Assembly: GCF_029227915.1 (NCBI RefSeq)
Contig: NC_079883.1
Coordinates: 7,876,001 to 7,940,000 of the forward strand
Length of the DNA: 64,000 nucleotides
Direction: 5' to 3'
Source: Hydractinia symbiolongicarpus
Lineage: Eukaryota; Cnidaria; Hydrozoa; Anthoathecata; Hydractiniidae
Translations under genes and position numbers: made by a program
Notes under the pieces: generated by a model
Database searches by the model: none
What the model was told of the DNA's origin: nothing
The model's input: the letters and a program-made list of their open reading frames with translations, nothing else
Shown here: piece after piece, positions 7,455-23,676 of the stretch
Layout of the letters: each line of letters begins with the position of its first letter
Numbering within the stretch: the first letter of the stretch is position 1

Positions 7455-8033
7455 ATGCTTATGACTTCGCCCCATCGTTATTTTGGCTTGCGCATTCGTT
7501 TTACTTACGACAGAATTCTTCGTGTTTGTAGCCATGAAAGAAAGGGACTTCTGTGAGTGAATTTTTTTACTGTGGTCTAATAAAAAAGTCGAAACGCAGT
7601 GCCCAATATATGAATTGCTCCTAATAGCCGGAAACAGGCCGTGTCGATGATGTAGGCCGACATACGCAACGCAAACCAAAGAACGCTTTATGAAAATCCT
7701 AACACGGGCGCGGAAGAAGCCCAAATTAACAGAGTAGATGTAATGCTGAAGACCTCAAACTCCAGCAGCTTCTCTTTCAGACTATTGCGTCGTGCTACAA
7801 ATAAAAATTAACATGCTTTCGCATAGTCGCGGCTCCCAAAACGGACATTATACGATGTACAGAAACACACATTTCTGTTTTCGCGCCAAATCAATTCCCG
7901 GGAGTGGTACTTTTACGTCCGCATACTTCGCACCGTCTTAAATTATATCTCATTTACACGGTAATGTTTAGTATACTTCTACTGTGATAACAAGCATCGT
8001 TTATCGTTGGATTGTTGTAAGAAAACATTAAAA

Positions 8034-8585
8034 ATGAGTGAAGCAGCTTCTCCAAAGAAAATCGCACCCAAGAAGAAACCTGCTGCAAAGAAGACAGCTG
8101 ATCACCCTAAATATGTGGACATGATCAAGGCTGCTATCGCTACCCTAAAGGAACGCGGTGGTTCATCTCGCCAAGCTATTACAAAATATATTCATGCAAA
8201 TTACAAAGTTGCTGAAAACTCAGATCATCATCTGAAAATGGCTCTTAAACGAGGAGTAACATCAGGCGATTTGATTCAAACTAAAGGCACTGGTGCTTCT
8301 GGATCATTCAAGCTAGGTCAGGTAAAAAAAGAAAAACCTAAGAAAAAGGCCGCAGCAAAAAAGCCAACGGCAAAGAAGCCTACTGCAAAGAAAAGTACAC
8401 CAAAAAAGAAGCCAGCAAAGAAGAGCACGCCAAAGAAAGCAGCAAAGAAGCCTGCCACAAAGAAAGCCTCGGCTAAGAAACCAGCAGCTAAGAAACCCAC
8501 AAAGAAGCCTGTTGCTAAAAAACCTGCAGCAAAGAAGGTCAAAAAGACTCCCAAAAAGGCAGCAAAGAAGACCGCAAAAAAATAA
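8034..8585 (+). CDS. H1: Linker histone H1, copy 2
   Basis: Protein identical to copy 1. 3' stem-loop 8618-8633. Confidence 0.97.
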   Translation: MSEAASPKKIAPKKKPAAKKTADHPKYVDMIKAAIATLKERGGSSRQAITKYIHANYKVAENSDHHLKMALKRGVTSGDLIQTKGTGASGSFKLGQVKKEKPKKKAAAKKPTAKKPTAKKSTPKKKPAKKSTPKKAAKKPATKKASAKKPAAKKPTKKPVAKKPAAKKVKKTPKKAAKKTAKK

Positions 8586-8946
8586 TTTGTGTGTATCTGG
8601 CTATTACATTAACAAACGGCTATTTTTATAGCCACACATTTACAAAAAAACATTATCTTGGTACAAAGTTAAACTTGTTTAAGTCACTTAAACAGTTAAA
8701 AAAGAGTAATTTTAAGATTAGATTCCCTAAGTTTAAGTATTTTCGTTTTTAAATTTCTTATTTTCTTGCTTTTACTTTTCTTGCCCTTCATATTTTTAAC
8801 ATTGTCAAACTTTATGTAGCATAAAATTTTTATGTAGCATAAAATTTAAACAGAAAGCAGAACAAAGTTTGATATAAAAAGCTAGCCGTAATATTTTTTA
8901 TGGATGTGTGGCTATAAAAATAGCCGTTTTTTGTTTGGTAAGATGC

Positions 8947-9360
<414 letters not shown>

Positions 9361-9838
9361 TTAAGAAGTCGATGTAGTACGGATACACAAGACGGTCTAA
9401 AATGCACTATCGCGCCAAAGTTTTATTTCTCATATTGATTGACAGCTAAGGTTCAAAACAAACCATTTGATTGGTGCTAAGAAAGTAATTTCTGATTGGC
9501 TGCATAATGACATTACGCTCATTACTTTAACATTTTTATAAAATCTGTGTTTTTTGGCTACGGGAAAACGGCTGTATCTTCTGATACACAAAAGCTTTTG
9601 ACTTTTTTTTTTTTTAGTAAGTAGCAGAAGGTTTGGCGAATTCCAACGATGCCAAATTTATTGCCTTACTGAAACATTAAGACCACGAATTTTTAAAAAA
9701 ACTACAGTTTTACTTAAAAAAATGTACAAAATGTTCGGAACATTTTGTAATGACGCAACTCTATTGGTTAATTAGGGTGTTTCCACGAGCAGTAGGTAAT
9801 TTTATGGCCTCTTTTTAAAGCTGTCTGAATTCTGTTAA

Positions 9839-10195
<357 letters not shown>

Positions 10196-10657
10196 GCGTT
10201 GTCATTGCTCAACAAAAACGGCTATTTTTATAGCCACAAATCTTTTAAAACATTACTTTGTGCACGCTTCCAAATTACACAATGTGTAAAGTCTTGTCAC
10301 AGTTACATTTATTGCTATACGATACTATGTCATATATGACACAAAAAAAATTTAGAAATACTTTGTAGGGTTAATTTGCCTGGGAGTGTTTCCGTGAAAA
10401 GCTGGGTTAAGTTAAATGTAAGCAATAACATGGATCAATGTACTTGTCTTTTCTGCAAGTACAGCTAATAATACGTATGAAAAGTGAAGCTAATCCACAC
10501 ACACACATGGGGAAGTATTTTAAATGTAGGCTAGTGTTCTTAAGCACATTATTTAGAAGTTTTATTAACTTCGGTTAACTTGTAGTGACGCCAAGTAAAT
10601 GTTTTTTTAAAGATGTGTGGTCTTAAAAAAGACCGTTTGTGTTTGGTAGACGTTGGT

Positions 10658-11062
10658 TTACTTGCTGCTTGTGTATTTTGTGACGGCTTTTGTTCCTTCA
10701 CTGACTGCGTGTTTTGCAAGTTCTCCAGGCAAGAGAAGACGTACTGCGGTTTGAATTTCACGAGAAGAGATGGTCGACTTTTTGTTTTGAAGAGCCAAAC
10801 GCGAAGCTTCGGAAGCAATGCGCTCAAAGATGTCGTTGACAAATGAGTTCATGATGCTCATAGCTTTGCTTGAAACTCCGACATCTGGGTGAACTTGTTT
10901 CAAAACATTGTAGATGTAAATAGCATAACTTTCCTTTCTCTTTCTCTTGCGTTTCTTTTCACCAGTTCCACCAATCTTTCCTCCTTTTTTGCCGGCTCTT
11001 TTTTCACCTTTCTTGGCTACTTTAGGTGCCTGTTTTCCTCCTTTAGCTGCTGCGTCAGACAT
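10658..11062 (-). CDS. H2B: Histone H2B, copy 2
   Basis: Protein identical to copy 1. 3' stem-loop 10619-10634 (minus). Confidence 0.98.
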   Translation of the reverse strand: MSDAAAKGGKQAPKVAKKGEKRAGKKGGKIGGTGEKKRKRKRKESYAIYIYNVLKQVHPDVGVSSKAMSIMNSFVNDIFERIASEASRLALQNKKSTISSREIQTAVRLLLPGELAKHAVSEGTKAVTKYTSSK

Positions 11063-11346
11063 GGTTAAAAATTTTTGCTACTTAACTTGTAAATAAGCAT
11101 TAAACTGCAAGTCAAAACTTTTTGTTTATAAGTAAAAAAATCGGATCGAATTCGATCCGAAAACGCCGATACGCAATTTAATTGGTTAAAAAAAAAATCT
11201 TTTGTTTAATACTTAATTATGATTGGTTAAAAAAACATGATTTCGATCCTATTTTTATGATGAAAAAACGAGTAAAGTTTATTTCGTTAACACTTACGTT
11301 AAATATTCGTACGTTTTTGTATTAACTTACAAATCAAATCGCAGTT

Positions 11347-11727
11347 ATGTCTGGACGTGGAAAAGGTGGAAAAGCTAAGGCTAAAGCCAAGACAAGATCC
11401 TCAAGAGCTGGACTTCAATTTCCAGTCGGTAGAGTGCATAGATTCCTTCGTAGAGGGCACTATGCTAACCGAATTGGATCTGGAGCACCAGTTTACTTAG
11501 CAGCCGTCTTGGAATATTTATCTGCTGAGATATTGGAGTTGGCTGGTAACGCAGCAAGAGACAACAAAAAAGCTAGGATTATTCCAAGACATTTACAATT
11601 GGCTGTTCGTAATGATGAAGAATTAAACAAACTTTTGAGCGGTGTAACCATTGCAGCTGGTGGTGTTTTGCCAAACATTCAAGCTGTCTTACTCCCAAAG
11701 AAGAACGACAAAGGACAGAAGAAGTAA
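11347..11727 (+). CDS. H2A: Histone H2A, copy 2
   Basis: Protein identical to copy 1. 3' stem-loop 11750-11765. Confidence 0.98.
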   Translation: MSGRGKGGKAKAKAKTRSSRAGLQFPVGRVHRFLRRGHYANRIGSGAPVYLAAVLEYLSAEILELAGNAARDNKKARIIPRHLQLAVRNDEELNKLLSGVTIAAGGVLPNIQAVLLPKKNDKGQKK

Positions 11728-11924
11728 ACCGCTACACTCAGAAAACAACGGCTATTTTTATAGCCACACATCTTTAAAAAAACATTGTTTTTTTCACAAA
11801 ACTATAACCTTAAAGTCTAATAGATAATCCATGCATACGCCTTGTCCTAAGTAACTCAAAGAAATTAAATAAAAAAATTTGATCACAACGTCAAAATAAA
11901 TTGCACGTATTTGCCCCTACTAAT

Positions 11925-12044
11925 GTCTACGGCCATACCACGATGAACACACCCGTTCTCGTCTGATCACGGAAGTTAAGCATCGTCGGGCCGGGATAGT
12001 ACTTGGATGGGGGACCGCCTGGGAACTCCCGGTGTCGTAGGCTT
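11925..12044 (+). rRNA. 5S: 5S ribosomal RNA, copy 3
   Basis: No change seen. Confidence 0.97.
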
Positions 12045-12392
12045 TTCATTTTCATTTGTTGCCTTTTCATTTCAATGGTGCTGTGATATATTTCTTGTTA
12101 TAACAATTAAGGAACGTGGCGGTTGTTGAAAGTGTTTCCTATGACATTTTCCTACGACATTTTCAGGTGATAGTACGAGAAAAAAGAGCTTTCAAATGCA
12201 TACAAACTCGATCTATTGCCGATCATCCAATAACCCTGACGGAATGGCAAATAAAATAAAATTCCGCCGCCTTCCGAGGACTTATATCGCAATCACGTTT
12301 CGTAACAGCCAAGCGAGGTTTTACCTTAGCGTTTAAGTCACCACCGACATTTGGCCGCGCAACTTTTCTAAGCTCATTCATTTTGACTTAAG

Positions 12393-12558
12393 GAGGGGGC
12401 GAGCGCGGACGCAGGCCCCCACTACCAGAAATTGTACGGTCGAGTTACTGACGTTTGCAGTAATCGCAGAGGTCAGCCCAAGCGTAGTGCAATGCAAGAG
12501 CCTCACTCTGGAAGAAAACCCTCATTGATCAGTCTTTACTTCCCCGTCAGGTAAGTAT
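12393..12558 (-). ncRNA. U1: U1 snRNA, copy 3
   Basis: No change seen; PSE candidate 12607-12615. Confidence 0.96.
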
Positions 12559-12747
12559 GAGTTGGAACTGCACCGTAGCATGAGGGTACCCTTCAAAGTT
12601 TGTTAATGCTTGTGGCTTGAGTGTGTTATAAACTGCCGTGTCGCGGGGCATAGGCTGTATTCTCCCCCAGTGTACGCGTTTTGTTCCCGCCGTAGACTAT
12701 GCAGAGTGCCGTCGGAAAGAGGACTGCTATTATTCTTTTATTGCTTA

Positions 12748-12935
12748 TGTGGGCCGCCATCGGTAATAGTGCAACACCAAGGCAACCCGTGGTCACGGCG
12801 TGAATGAATCCACCTCCATGACCCAAGGCCAAAAATCAGATTAATATACTGACCATTCAGAGAATGGCCTACCAGATATTAAACTGATAAGAACAGATAC
12901 TACACTTGATCTTAGCCATTAGGCCGAGAAGCGAT
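12748..12935 (-). ncRNA. U2: U2 snRNA, copy 3
   Basis: Intact; Sm site 12829-12836. Confidence 0.96.
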
Positions 12936-13257
12936 AAAGAACAAGCGTTGCCATGATAGGCATCGTCCACACACCGTAACTGCTTGTGGAGCATGTCACG
13001 TTACTGTAAAGCTTACAACTGTCACCGCGTACGGATGGACGGCGACATAGTAAAAATCACGGCTGTTGATTTAGCCGTAGGATGGAGAGCGACTGTAGCG
13101 AGTGGATGGTAACTTACATGAATGCTAACAAAGGCGACGATACTAAGTGCGTGATATTACTTTCCAATATGACTGCGTACATTCCGTTTATCAACGCATT
13201 ACGCCAGAACGTGCGCGCGCGTTACACAGTAGACCATGCAGCCGAAATGCGACAGTG

Positions 13258-13330
13258 CGACCCTGCCAGGAGTCGAACCTGGAATCCCCTGATTCGTAGT
13301 CAGATGCCTTATCCATTGGGCCACAGGGCC
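13258..13330 (-). tRNA. tRNA-Arg(ACG): tRNA-Arg (ACG), copy 3
   Basis: Identical to copy 1. Confidence 0.95.
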
Positions 13331-13909
13331 ATGCTTATGACTTCGCCCCATCGTTATTTTGGCTTGCGCATTCGTTTTACTTACGACAGAATTCTTCGTG
13401 TTTGTAGCCATGAAAGAAAGGGACTTCTGTGAGTGAATTTTTTTACTGTGGTCTAATAAAAAAGTCGAAACGCAGTGCCCAATATATGAATTGCTCCTAA
13501 TAGCCGGAAACAGGCCGTGTCGATGATGTAGGCCGACATACGCAACGCAAACCAAAGAACGCTTTATGAAAATCCTAACACGGGCGCGGAAGAAGCCCAA
13601 ATTAACAGAGTAGATGTAATGCTGAAGACCTCAAACTCCAGCAGCTTCTCTTTCAGACTATTGCGTCGTGCTACAAATAAAAATTAACATGCTTTCGCAT
13701 AGTCGCGGCTCCCAAAACGGACATTATACGATGTACAGAAACACACATTTCTGTTTTCGCGCCAAATCAATTCCCGGGAGTGGTACTTTTACGTCCGCAT
13801 ACTTCGCACCGTCTTAAATTATATCTCATTTACACGGTAATGTTTAGTATACTTCTACTGTGATAACAAGCATCGTTTATCGTTGGATTGTTGTAAGAAA
13901 ACATTAAAA

Positions 13910-14461
13910 ATGAGTGAAGCAGCTTCTCCAAAGAAAATCGCACCCAAGAAGAAACCTGCTGCAAAGAAGACAGCTGATCACCCTAAATATGTGGACATGA
14001 TCAAGGCTGCTATCGCTACCCTAAAGGAACGCGGTGGTTCATCTCGCCAAGCTATTACAAAATATATTCATGCAAATTACAAAGTTGCTGAAAACTCAGA
14101 TCATCATCTGAAAATGGCTCTTAAACGAGGAGTAACATCAGGCGATTTGATTCAAACTAAAGGCACTGGTGCTTCTGGATCATTCAAGCTAGGTCAGGTA
14201 AAAAAAGAAAAACCTAAGAAAAAGGCCGCAGCAAAAAAGCCAACGGCAAAGAAGCCTACTGCAAAGAAAAGTACACCAAAAAAGAAGCCAGCAAAGAAGA
14301 GCACGCCAAAGAAAGCAGCAAAGAAGCCTGCCACAAAGAAAGCCTCGGCTAAGAAACCAGCAGCTAAGAAACCCACAAAGAAGCCTGTTGCTAAAAAACC
14401 TGCAGCAAAGAAGGTCAAAAAGACTCCCAAAAAGGCAGCAAAGAAGACCGCAAAAAAATAA
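13910..14461 (+). CDS. H1: Linker histone H1, copy 3
   Basis: Protein identical to copy 1. 3' stem-loop 14494-14509. Confidence 0.97.
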   Translation: MSEAASPKKIAPKKKPAAKKTADHPKYVDMIKAAIATLKERGGSSRQAITKYIHANYKVAENSDHHLKMALKRGVTSGDLIQTKGTGASGSFKLGQVKKEKPKKKAAAKKPTAKKPTAKKSTPKKKPAKKSTPKKAAKKPATKKASAKKPAAKKPTKKPVAKKPAAKKVKKTPKKAAKKTAKK

Positions 14462-14822
14462 TTTGTGTGTATCTGGCTATTACATTAACAAACGGCTATT
14501 TTTATAGCCACACATTTACAAAAAAACATTATCTTGGTACAAAGTTAAACTTGTTTAAGTCACTTAAACAGTTAAAAAAGAGTAATTTTAAGATTAGATT
14601 CCCTAAGTTTAAGTATTTTCGTTTTTAAATTTCTTATTTTCTTGCTTTTACTTTTCTTGCCCTTCATATTTTTAACATTGTCAAACTTTATGTAGCATAA
14701 AATTTTTATGTAGCATAAAATTTAAACAGAAAGCAGAACAAAGTTTGATATAAAAAGCTAGCCGTAATATTTTTTATGGATGTGTGGCTATAAAAATAGC
14801 CGTTTTTTGTTTGGTAAGATGC

Positions 14823-15236
<414 letters not shown>

Positions 15237-15714
15237 TTAAGAAGTCGATGTAGTACGGATACACAAGACGGTCTAAAATGCACTATCGCGCCAAAGTTTT
15301 ATTTCTCATATTGATTGACAGCTAAGGTTCAAAACAAACCATTTGATTGGTGCTAAGAAAGTAATTTCTGATTGGCTGCATAATGACATTACGCTCATTA
15401 CTTTAACATTTTTATAAAATCTGTGTTTTTTGGCTACGGGAAAACGGCTGTATCTTCTGATACACAAAAGCTTTTGACTTTTTTTTTTTTTAGTAAGTAG
15501 CAGAAGGTTTGGCGAATTCCAACGATGCCAAATTTATTGCCTTACTGAAACATTAAGACCACGAATTTTTAAAAAAACTACAGTTTTACTTAAAAAAATG
15601 TACAAAATGTTCGGAACATTTTGTAATGACGCAACTCTATTGGTTAATTAGGGTGTTTCCACGAGCAGTAGGTAATTTTATGGCCTCTTTTTAAAGCTGT
15701 CTGAATTCTGTTAA

Positions 15715-16071
<357 letters not shown>

Positions 16072-16533
16072 GCGTTGTCATTGCTCAACAAAAACGGCTA
16101 TTTTTATAGCCACAAATCTTTTAAAACATTACTTTGTGCACGCTTCCAAATTACACAATGTGTAAAGTCTTGTCACAGTTACATTTATTGCTATACGATA
16201 CTATGTCATATATGACACAAAAAAAATTTAGAAATACTTTGTAGGGTTAATTTGCCTGGGAGTGTTTCCGTGAAAAGCTGGGTTAAGTTAAATGTAAGCA
16301 ATAACATGGATCAATGTACTTGTCTTTTCTGCAAGTACAGCTAATAATACGTATGAAAAGTGAAGCTAATCCACACACACACATGGGGAAGTATTTTAAA
16401 TGTAGGCTAGTGTTCTTAAGCACATTATTTAGAAGTTTTATTAACTTCGGTTAACTTGTAGTGACGCCAAGTAAATGTTTTTTTAAAGATGTGTGGTCTT
16501 AAAAAAGACCGTTTGTGTTTGGTAGACGTTGGT

Positions 16534-16938
16534 TTACTTGCTGCTTGTGTATTTTGTGACGGCTTTTGTTCCTTCACTGACTGCGTGTTTTGCAAGTTCT
16601 CCAGGCAAGAGAAGACGTACTGCGGTTTGAATTTCACGAGAAGAGATGGTCGACTTTTTGTTTTGAAGAGCCAAACGCGAAGCTTCGGAAGCAATGCGCT
16701 CAAAGATGTCGTTGACAAATGAGTTCATGATGCTCATAGCTTTGCTTGAAACTCCGACATCTGGGTGAACTTGTTTCAAAACATTGTAGATGTAAATAGC
16801 ATAACTTTCCTTTCTCTTTCTCTTGCGTTTCTTTTCACCAGTTCCACCAATCTTTCCTCCTTTTTTGCCGGCTCTTTTTTCACCTTTCTTGGCTACTTTA
16901 GGTGCCTGTTTTCCTCCTTTAGCTGCTGCGTCAGACAT
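16534..16938 (-). CDS. H2B: Histone H2B, copy 3
   Basis: Protein identical to copy 1. 3' stem-loop 16495-16510 (minus). Confidence 0.98.
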   Translation of the reverse strand: MSDAAAKGGKQAPKVAKKGEKRAGKKGGKIGGTGEKKRKRKRKESYAIYIYNVLKQVHPDVGVSSKAMSIMNSFVNDIFERIASEASRLALQNKKSTISSREIQTAVRLLLPGELAKHAVSEGTKAVTKYTSSK

Positions 16939-17222
16939 GGTTAAAAATTTTTGCTACTTAACTTGTAAATAAGCATTAAACTGCAAGTCAAAACTTTTTG
17001 TTTATAAGTAAAAAAATCGGATCGAATTCGATCCGAAAACGCCGATACGCAATTTAATTGGTTAAAAAAAAAATCTTTTGTTTAATACTTAATTATGATT
17101 GGTTAAAAAAACATGATTTCGATCCTATTTTTATGATGAAAAAACGAGTAAAGTTTATTTCGTTAACACTTACGTTAAATATTCGTACGTTTTTGTATTA
17201 ACTTACAAATCAAATCGCAGTT

Positions 17223-17603
17223 ATGTCTGGACGTGGAAAAGGTGGAAAAGCTAACGCTAAAGCCAAGACAAGATCCTCAAGAGCTGGACTTCAATTTCCA
17301 GTCGGTAGAGTGCATAGATTCCTTCGTAGAGGGCACTATGCTAACCGAATTGGATCTGGAGCACCAGTTTACTTAGCAGCCGTCTTGGAATATTTATCTG
17401 CTGAGATATTGGAGTTGGCTGGTAACGCAGCAAGAGACAACAAAAAAGCTAGGATTATTCCAAGACATTTACAATTGGCTGTTCGTAATGATGAAGAATT
17501 AAACAAACTTTTGAGCGGTGTAACCATTGCAGCTGGTGGTGTTTTGCCAAACATTCAAGCTGTCTTACTCCCAAAGAAGAACGACAAAGGACAGAAGAAG
17601 TAA
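17223..17603 (+). CDS. H2A: Histone H2A, copy 3, tail variant K11N
   Basis: One codon differs from all other copies: AAG to AAC at 17253-17255 changes Lys 11 (counting Met) to Asn in the N-terminal tail (GGKANAKAK). The rest is identical. The change removes one positive charge and one possible acetylation site. 3' stem-loop 17626-17641. Confidence 0.97.
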   Translation: MSGRGKGGKANAKAKTRSSRAGLQFPVGRVHRFLRRGHYANRIGSGAPVYLAAVLEYLSAEILELAGNAARDNKKARIIPRHLQLAVRNDEELNKLLSGVTIAAGGVLPNIQAVLLPKKNDKGQKK

Positions 17604-17800
17604 ACCGCTACACTCAGAAAACAACGGCTATTTTTATAGCCACACATCTTTAAAAAAACATTGTTTTTTTCACAAAACTATAACCTTAAAGTCTAATAGA
17701 TAATCCATGCATACGCCTTGTCCTAAGTAACTCAAAGAAATTAAATAAAAAAATTTGATCACAACGTCAAAATAAATTGCACGTATTTGCCCCTACTAAT

Positions 17801-17920
17801 GTCTACGGCCATACCACGATGAACACACCCGTTCTCGTCTGATCACGGAAGTTAAGCATCGTCGGGCCGGGATAGTACTTGGATGGGGGACCGCCTGGGA
17901 ACTCCCGGTGTCGTAGGCTT
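17801..17920 (+). rRNA. 5S: 5S ribosomal RNA, copy 4
   Basis: No change seen. Confidence 0.97.
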
Positions 17921-18268
17921 TTCATTTTCATTTGTTGCCTTTTCATTTCAATGGTGCTGTGATATATTTCTTGTTATAACAATTAAGGAACGTGGCGGTT
18001 GTTGAAAGTGTTTCCTATGACATTTTCCTACGACATTTTCAGGTGATAGTACGAGAAAAAAGAGCTTTCAAATGCATACAAACTCGATCTATTGCCGATC
18101 ATCCAATAACCCTGACGGAATGGCAAATAAAATAAAATTCCGCCGCCTTCCGAGGACTTATATCGCAATCACGTTTCGTAACAGCCAAGCGAGGTTTTAC
18201 CTTAGCGTTTAAGTCACCACCGACATTTGGCCGCGCAACTTTTCTAAGCTCATTCATTTTGACTTAAG

Positions 18269-18434
18269 GAGGGGGCGAGCGCGGACGCAGGCCCCCACTA
18301 CCAGAAATTGTACGGTCGAGTTACTGACGTTTGCAGTAATCGCAGAGGTCAGCCCAAGCGTAGTGCAATGCAAGAGCCTCACTCTGGAAGAAAACCCTCA
18401 TTGATCAGTCTTTACTTCCCCGTCAGGTAAGTAT
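18269..18434 (-). ncRNA. U1: U1 snRNA, copy 4
   Basis: No change seen; PSE candidate 18483-18491. Confidence 0.96.
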
Positions 18435-18623
18435 GAGTTGGAACTGCACCGTAGCATGAGGGTACCCTTCAAAGTTTGTTAATGCTTGTGGCTTGAGTGT
18501 GTTATAAACTGCCGTGTCGCGGGGCATAGGCTGTATTCTCCCCCAGTGTACGCGTTTTGTTCCCGCCGTAGACTATGCAGAGTGCCGTCGGAAAGAGGAC
18601 TGCTATTATTCTTTTATTGCTTA

Positions 18624-18811
18624 TGTGGGCCGCCATCGGTAATAGTGCAACACCAAGGCAACCCGTGGTCACGGCGTGAATGAATCCACCTCCATGACCC
18701 AAGGCCAAAAATCAGATTAATATACTGACCATTCAGAGAATGGCCTACCAGATATTAAACTGATAAGAACAGATACTACACTTGATCTTAGCCATTAGGC
18801 CGAGAAGCGAT
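18624..18811 (-). ncRNA. U2: U2 snRNA, copy 4
   Basis: Intact; Sm site 18705-18712. Confidence 0.96.
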
Positions 18812-19133
18812 AAAGAACAAGCGTTGCCATGATAGGCATCGTCCACACACCGTAACTGCTTGTGGAGCATGTCACGTTACTGTAAAGCTTACAACTGTCA
18901 CCGCGTACGGATGGACGGCGACATAGTAAAAATCACGGCTGTTGATTTAGCCGTAGGATGGAGAGCGACTGTAGCGAGTGGATGGTAACTTACATGAATG
19001 CTAACAAAGGCGACGATACTAAGTGCGTGATATTACTTTCCAATATGACTGCGTACATTCCGTTTATCAACGCATTACGCCAGAACGTGCGCGCGCGTTA
19101 CACAGTAGACCATGCAGCCGAAATGCGACAGTG

Positions 19134-19206
19134 CGACCCTGCCAGGAGTCGAACCTGGAATCCCCTGATTCGTAGTCAGATGCCTTATCCATTGGGCCAC
19201 AGGGCC
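19134..19206 (-). tRNA. tRNA-Arg(ACG): tRNA-Arg (ACG), copy 4
   Basis: Identical to copy 1. Confidence 0.95.
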
Positions 19207-19785
19207 ATGCTTATGACTTCGCCCCATCGTTATTTTGGCTTGCGCATTCGTTTTACTTACGACAGAATTCTTCGTGTTTGTAGCCATGAAAGAAAGGGAC
19301 TTCTGTGAGTGAATTTTTTTACTGTGGTCTAATAAAAAAGTCGAAACGCAGTGCCCAATATATGAATTGCTCCTAATAGCCGGAAACAGGCCGTGTCGAT
19401 GATGTAGGCCGACATACGCAACGCAAACCAAAGAACGCTTTATGAAAATCCTAACACGGGCGCGGAAGAAGCCCAAATTAACAGAGTAGATGTAATGCTG
19501 AAGACCTCAAACTCCAGCAGCTTCTCTTTCAGACTATTGCGTCGTGCTACAAATAAAAATTAACATGCTTTCGCATAGTCGCGGCACCCAAAACGGACAT
19601 TATACGATGTACAGAAACACACATTTCTGTTTTCGCGCCAAATCAATTCCCGGGAGTGGTACTTTTACGTCCGCATACTTCGCACCGTCTTAAATTATAT
19701 CTCATTTACACGGTAATGTTTAGTATACTTCTACTGTGATAACAAGCATCGTTTATCGTTGGATTGTTGTAAGAAAACATTAAAA

Positions 19786-20337
19786 ATGAGTGAAGCAGCT
19801 TCTCCAAAGAAAATCGCACCCAAGAAGAAACCTGCTGCAAAGAAGACAGCTGATCACCCTAAATATGTGGACATGATCAAGGCTGCTATCGCTACCCTAA
19901 AGGAACGCGGTGGTTCATCTCGCCAAGCTATTACAAAATATATTCATGCAAATTACAAAGTTGCTGAAAACTCAGATCATCATCTGAAAATGGCTCTTAA
20001 ACGAGGAGTAACATCAGGCGATTTGATTCAAACTAAAGGCACTGGTGCTTCTGGATCATTCAAGCTAGGTCAGGTAAAAAAAGAAAAACCTAAGAAAAAG
20101 GCCGCAGCAAAAAAGCCAACGGCAAAGAAGCCTACTGCAAAGAAAAGTACACCAAAAAAGAAGCCAGCAAAGAAGAGCACGCCAAAGAAAGCAGCAAAGA
20201 AGCCTGCCACAAAGAAAGCCTCGGCTAAGAAACCAGCAGCTAAGAAACCCACAAAGAAGCCTGTTGCTAAAAAACCTGCAGCAAAGAAGGTCAAAAAGAC
20301 TCCCAAAAAGGCAGCAAAGAAGACCGCAAAAAAATAA
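19786..20337 (+). CDS. H1: Linker histone H1, copy 4
   Basis: Protein identical to copy 1. 3' stem-loop 20370-20385. Confidence 0.97.
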   Translation: MSEAASPKKIAPKKKPAAKKTADHPKYVDMIKAAIATLKERGGSSRQAITKYIHANYKVAENSDHHLKMALKRGVTSGDLIQTKGTGASGSFKLGQVKKEKPKKKAAAKKPTAKKPTAKKSTPKKKPAKKSTPKKAAKKPATKKASAKKPAAKKPTKKPVAKKPAAKKVKKTPKKAAKKTAKK

Positions 20338-20698
20338 TTTGTGTGTATCTGGCTATTACATTAACAAACGGCTATTTTTATAGCCACACATTTACAAAAA
20401 AACATTATCTTGGTACAAAGTTAAACTTGTTTAAGTCACTTAAACAGTTAAAAAAGAGTAATTTTAAGATTAGATTCCCTAAGTTTAAGTATTTTCGTTT
20501 TTAAATTTCTTATTTTCTTGCTTTTACTTTTCTTGCCCTTCATATTTTTAACATTGTCAAACTTTATGTAGCATAAAATTTTTATGTAGCATAAAATTTA
20601 AACAGAAAGCAGAACAAAGTTTGATATAAAAAGCTAGCCGTAATATTTTTTATGGATGTGTGGCTATAAAAATAGCCGTTTTTTGTTTGGTAAGATGC

Positions 20699-21112
<414 letters not shown>

Positions 21113-21590
21113 TTAAGAAGTCGATGTAGTACGGATACACAAGACGGTCTAAAATGCACTATCGCGCCAAAGTTTTATTTCTCATATTGATTGACAGCTA
21201 AGGTTCAAAACAAACCATTTGATTGGTGCTAAGAAAGTAATTTCTGATTGGCTGCATAATGACATTACGCTCATTACTTTAACATTTTTATAAAATCTGT
21301 GTTTTTTGGCTACGGGAAAACGGCTGTATCTTCTGATACACAAAAGCTTTTGACTTTTTTTTTTTTTAGTAAGTAGCAGAAGGTTTGGCGAATTCCAACG
21401 ATGCCAAATTTATTGCCTTACTGAAACATTAAGACCACGAATTTTTAAAAAAACTACAGTTTTACTTAAAAAAATGTACAAAATGTTCGGAACATTTTGT
21501 AATGACGCAACTCTATTGGTTAATTAGGGTGTTTCCACGAGCAGTAGGTAATTTTATGGCCTCTTTTTAAAGCTGTCTGAATTCTGTTAA

Positions 21591-21947
<357 letters not shown>

Positions 21948-22409
21948 GCGTTGTCATTGCTCAACTAAAACGGCTATTTTTATAGCCACAAATCTTTTAA
22001 AACATTACTTTGTGCACGCTTCCAAATTACACAATGTGTAAAGTCTTGTCACAGTTACATTTATTGCTATACGATACTATGTCATATATGACACAAAAAA
22101 AATTTAGAAATACTTTGTAGGGTTAATTTGCCTGGGAGTGTTTCCGTGAAAAGCTGGGTTAAGTTAAATGTAAGCAATAACATGGATCAATGTACTTGTC
22201 TTTTCTGCAAGTACAGCTAATAATACGTATGAAAAGTGAAGCTAATCCACACACACACATGGGGAAGTATTTTAAATGTAGGCTAGTGTTCTTAAGCACA
22301 TTATTTAGAAGTTTTATTAACTTCGGTTAACTTGTAGTGACGCCAAGTAAATGTTTTTTTAAAGATGTGTGGTCTTAAAAAAGACCGTTTGTGTTTGGTA
22401 GACGTTGGT

Positions 22410-22814
22410 TTACTTGCTGCTTGTGTATTTTGTGACGGCTTTTGTTCCTTCACTGACTGCGTGTTTTGCAAGTTCTCCAGGCAAGAGAAGACGTACTGCG
22501 GTTTGAATTTCACGAGAAGAGATGGTCGACTTTTTGTTTTGAAGAGCCAAACGCGAAGCTTCGGAAGCAATGCGCTCAAAGATGTCGTTGACAAATGAGT
22601 TCATGATGCTCATAGCTTTGCTTGAAACTCCGACATCTGGGTGAACTTGTTTCAAAACATTGTAGATGTAAATAGCATAACTTTCCTTTCTCTTTCTCTT
22701 GCGTTTCTTTTCACCAGTTCCACCAATCTTTCCTCCTTTTTTGCCGGCTCTTTTTTCACCTTTCTTGGCTACTTTAGGTGCCTGTTTTCCTCCTTTAGCT
22801 GCTGCGTCAGACAT
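22410..22814 (-). CDS. H2B: Histone H2B, copy 4
   Basis: Protein identical to copy 1. 3' stem-loop 22371-22386 (minus). Confidence 0.98.
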   Translation of the reverse strand: MSDAAAKGGKQAPKVAKKGEKRAGKKGGKIGGTGEKKRKRKRKESYAIYIYNVLKQVHPDVGVSSKAMSIMNSFVNDIFERIASEASRLALQNKKSTISSREIQTAVRLLLPGELAKHAVSEGTKAVTKYTSSK

Positions 22815-23098
22815 GGTTAAAAATTTTTGCTACTTAACTTGTAAATAAGCATTAAACTGCAAGTCAAAACTTTTTGTTTATAAGTAAAAAAATCGGATCG
22901 AATTCGATCCGAAAACGCCGATACGCAATTTAATTGGTTAAAAAAAAAATCTTTTGTTTAATACTTAATTATGATTGGTTAAAAAAACATGATTTCGATC
23001 CTATTTTTATGATGAAAAAACGAGTAAAGTTTATTTCGTTAACACTTACGTTAAATATTCGTACGTTTTTGTATTAACTTACAAATCAAATCGCAGTT

Positions 23099-23479
23099 AT
23101 GTCTGGACGTGGAAAAGGTGGAAAAGCTAAGGCTAAAGCCAAGACAAGATCCTCAAGAGCTGGACTTCAATTTCCAGTCGGTAGAGTGCATAGATTCCTT
23201 CGTAGAGGGCACTATGCTAACCGAATTGGATCTGGAGCACCAGTTTACTTAGCAGCCGTCTTGGAATATTTATCTGCTGAGATATTGGAGTTGGCTGGTA
23301 ACGCAGCAAGAGACAACAAAAAAGCTAGGATTATTCCAAGACATTTACAATTGGCTGTTCGTAATGATGAAGAATTAAACAAACTTTTGAGCGGTGTAAC
23401 CATTGCAGCTGGTGGTGTTTTGCCAAACATTCAAGCTGTCTTACTCCCAAAGAAGAACGACAAAGGACAGAAGAAGTAA
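23099..23479 (+). CDS. H2A: Histone H2A, copy 4
   Basis: Protein identical to copy 1. 3' stem-loop 23502-23517. Confidence 0.98.
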   Translation: MSGRGKGGKAKAKAKTRSSRAGLQFPVGRVHRFLRRGHYANRIGSGAPVYLAAVLEYLSAEILELAGNAARDNKKARIIPRHLQLAVRNDEELNKLLSGVTIAAGGVLPNIQAVLLPKKNDKGQKK

Positions 23480-23676
23480 ACCGCTACACTCAGAAAACAA
23501 CGGCTATTTTTATAGCCACACATCTTTAAAAAAACATTGTTTTTTTCACAAAACTATAACCTTAAAGTCTAATAGATAATCCATGCATACGCCTTGTCCT
23601 AAGTAACTCAAAGAAATTAAATAAAAAAATTTGATCACAACGTCAAAATAAATTGCACGTATTTGCCCCTACTAAT

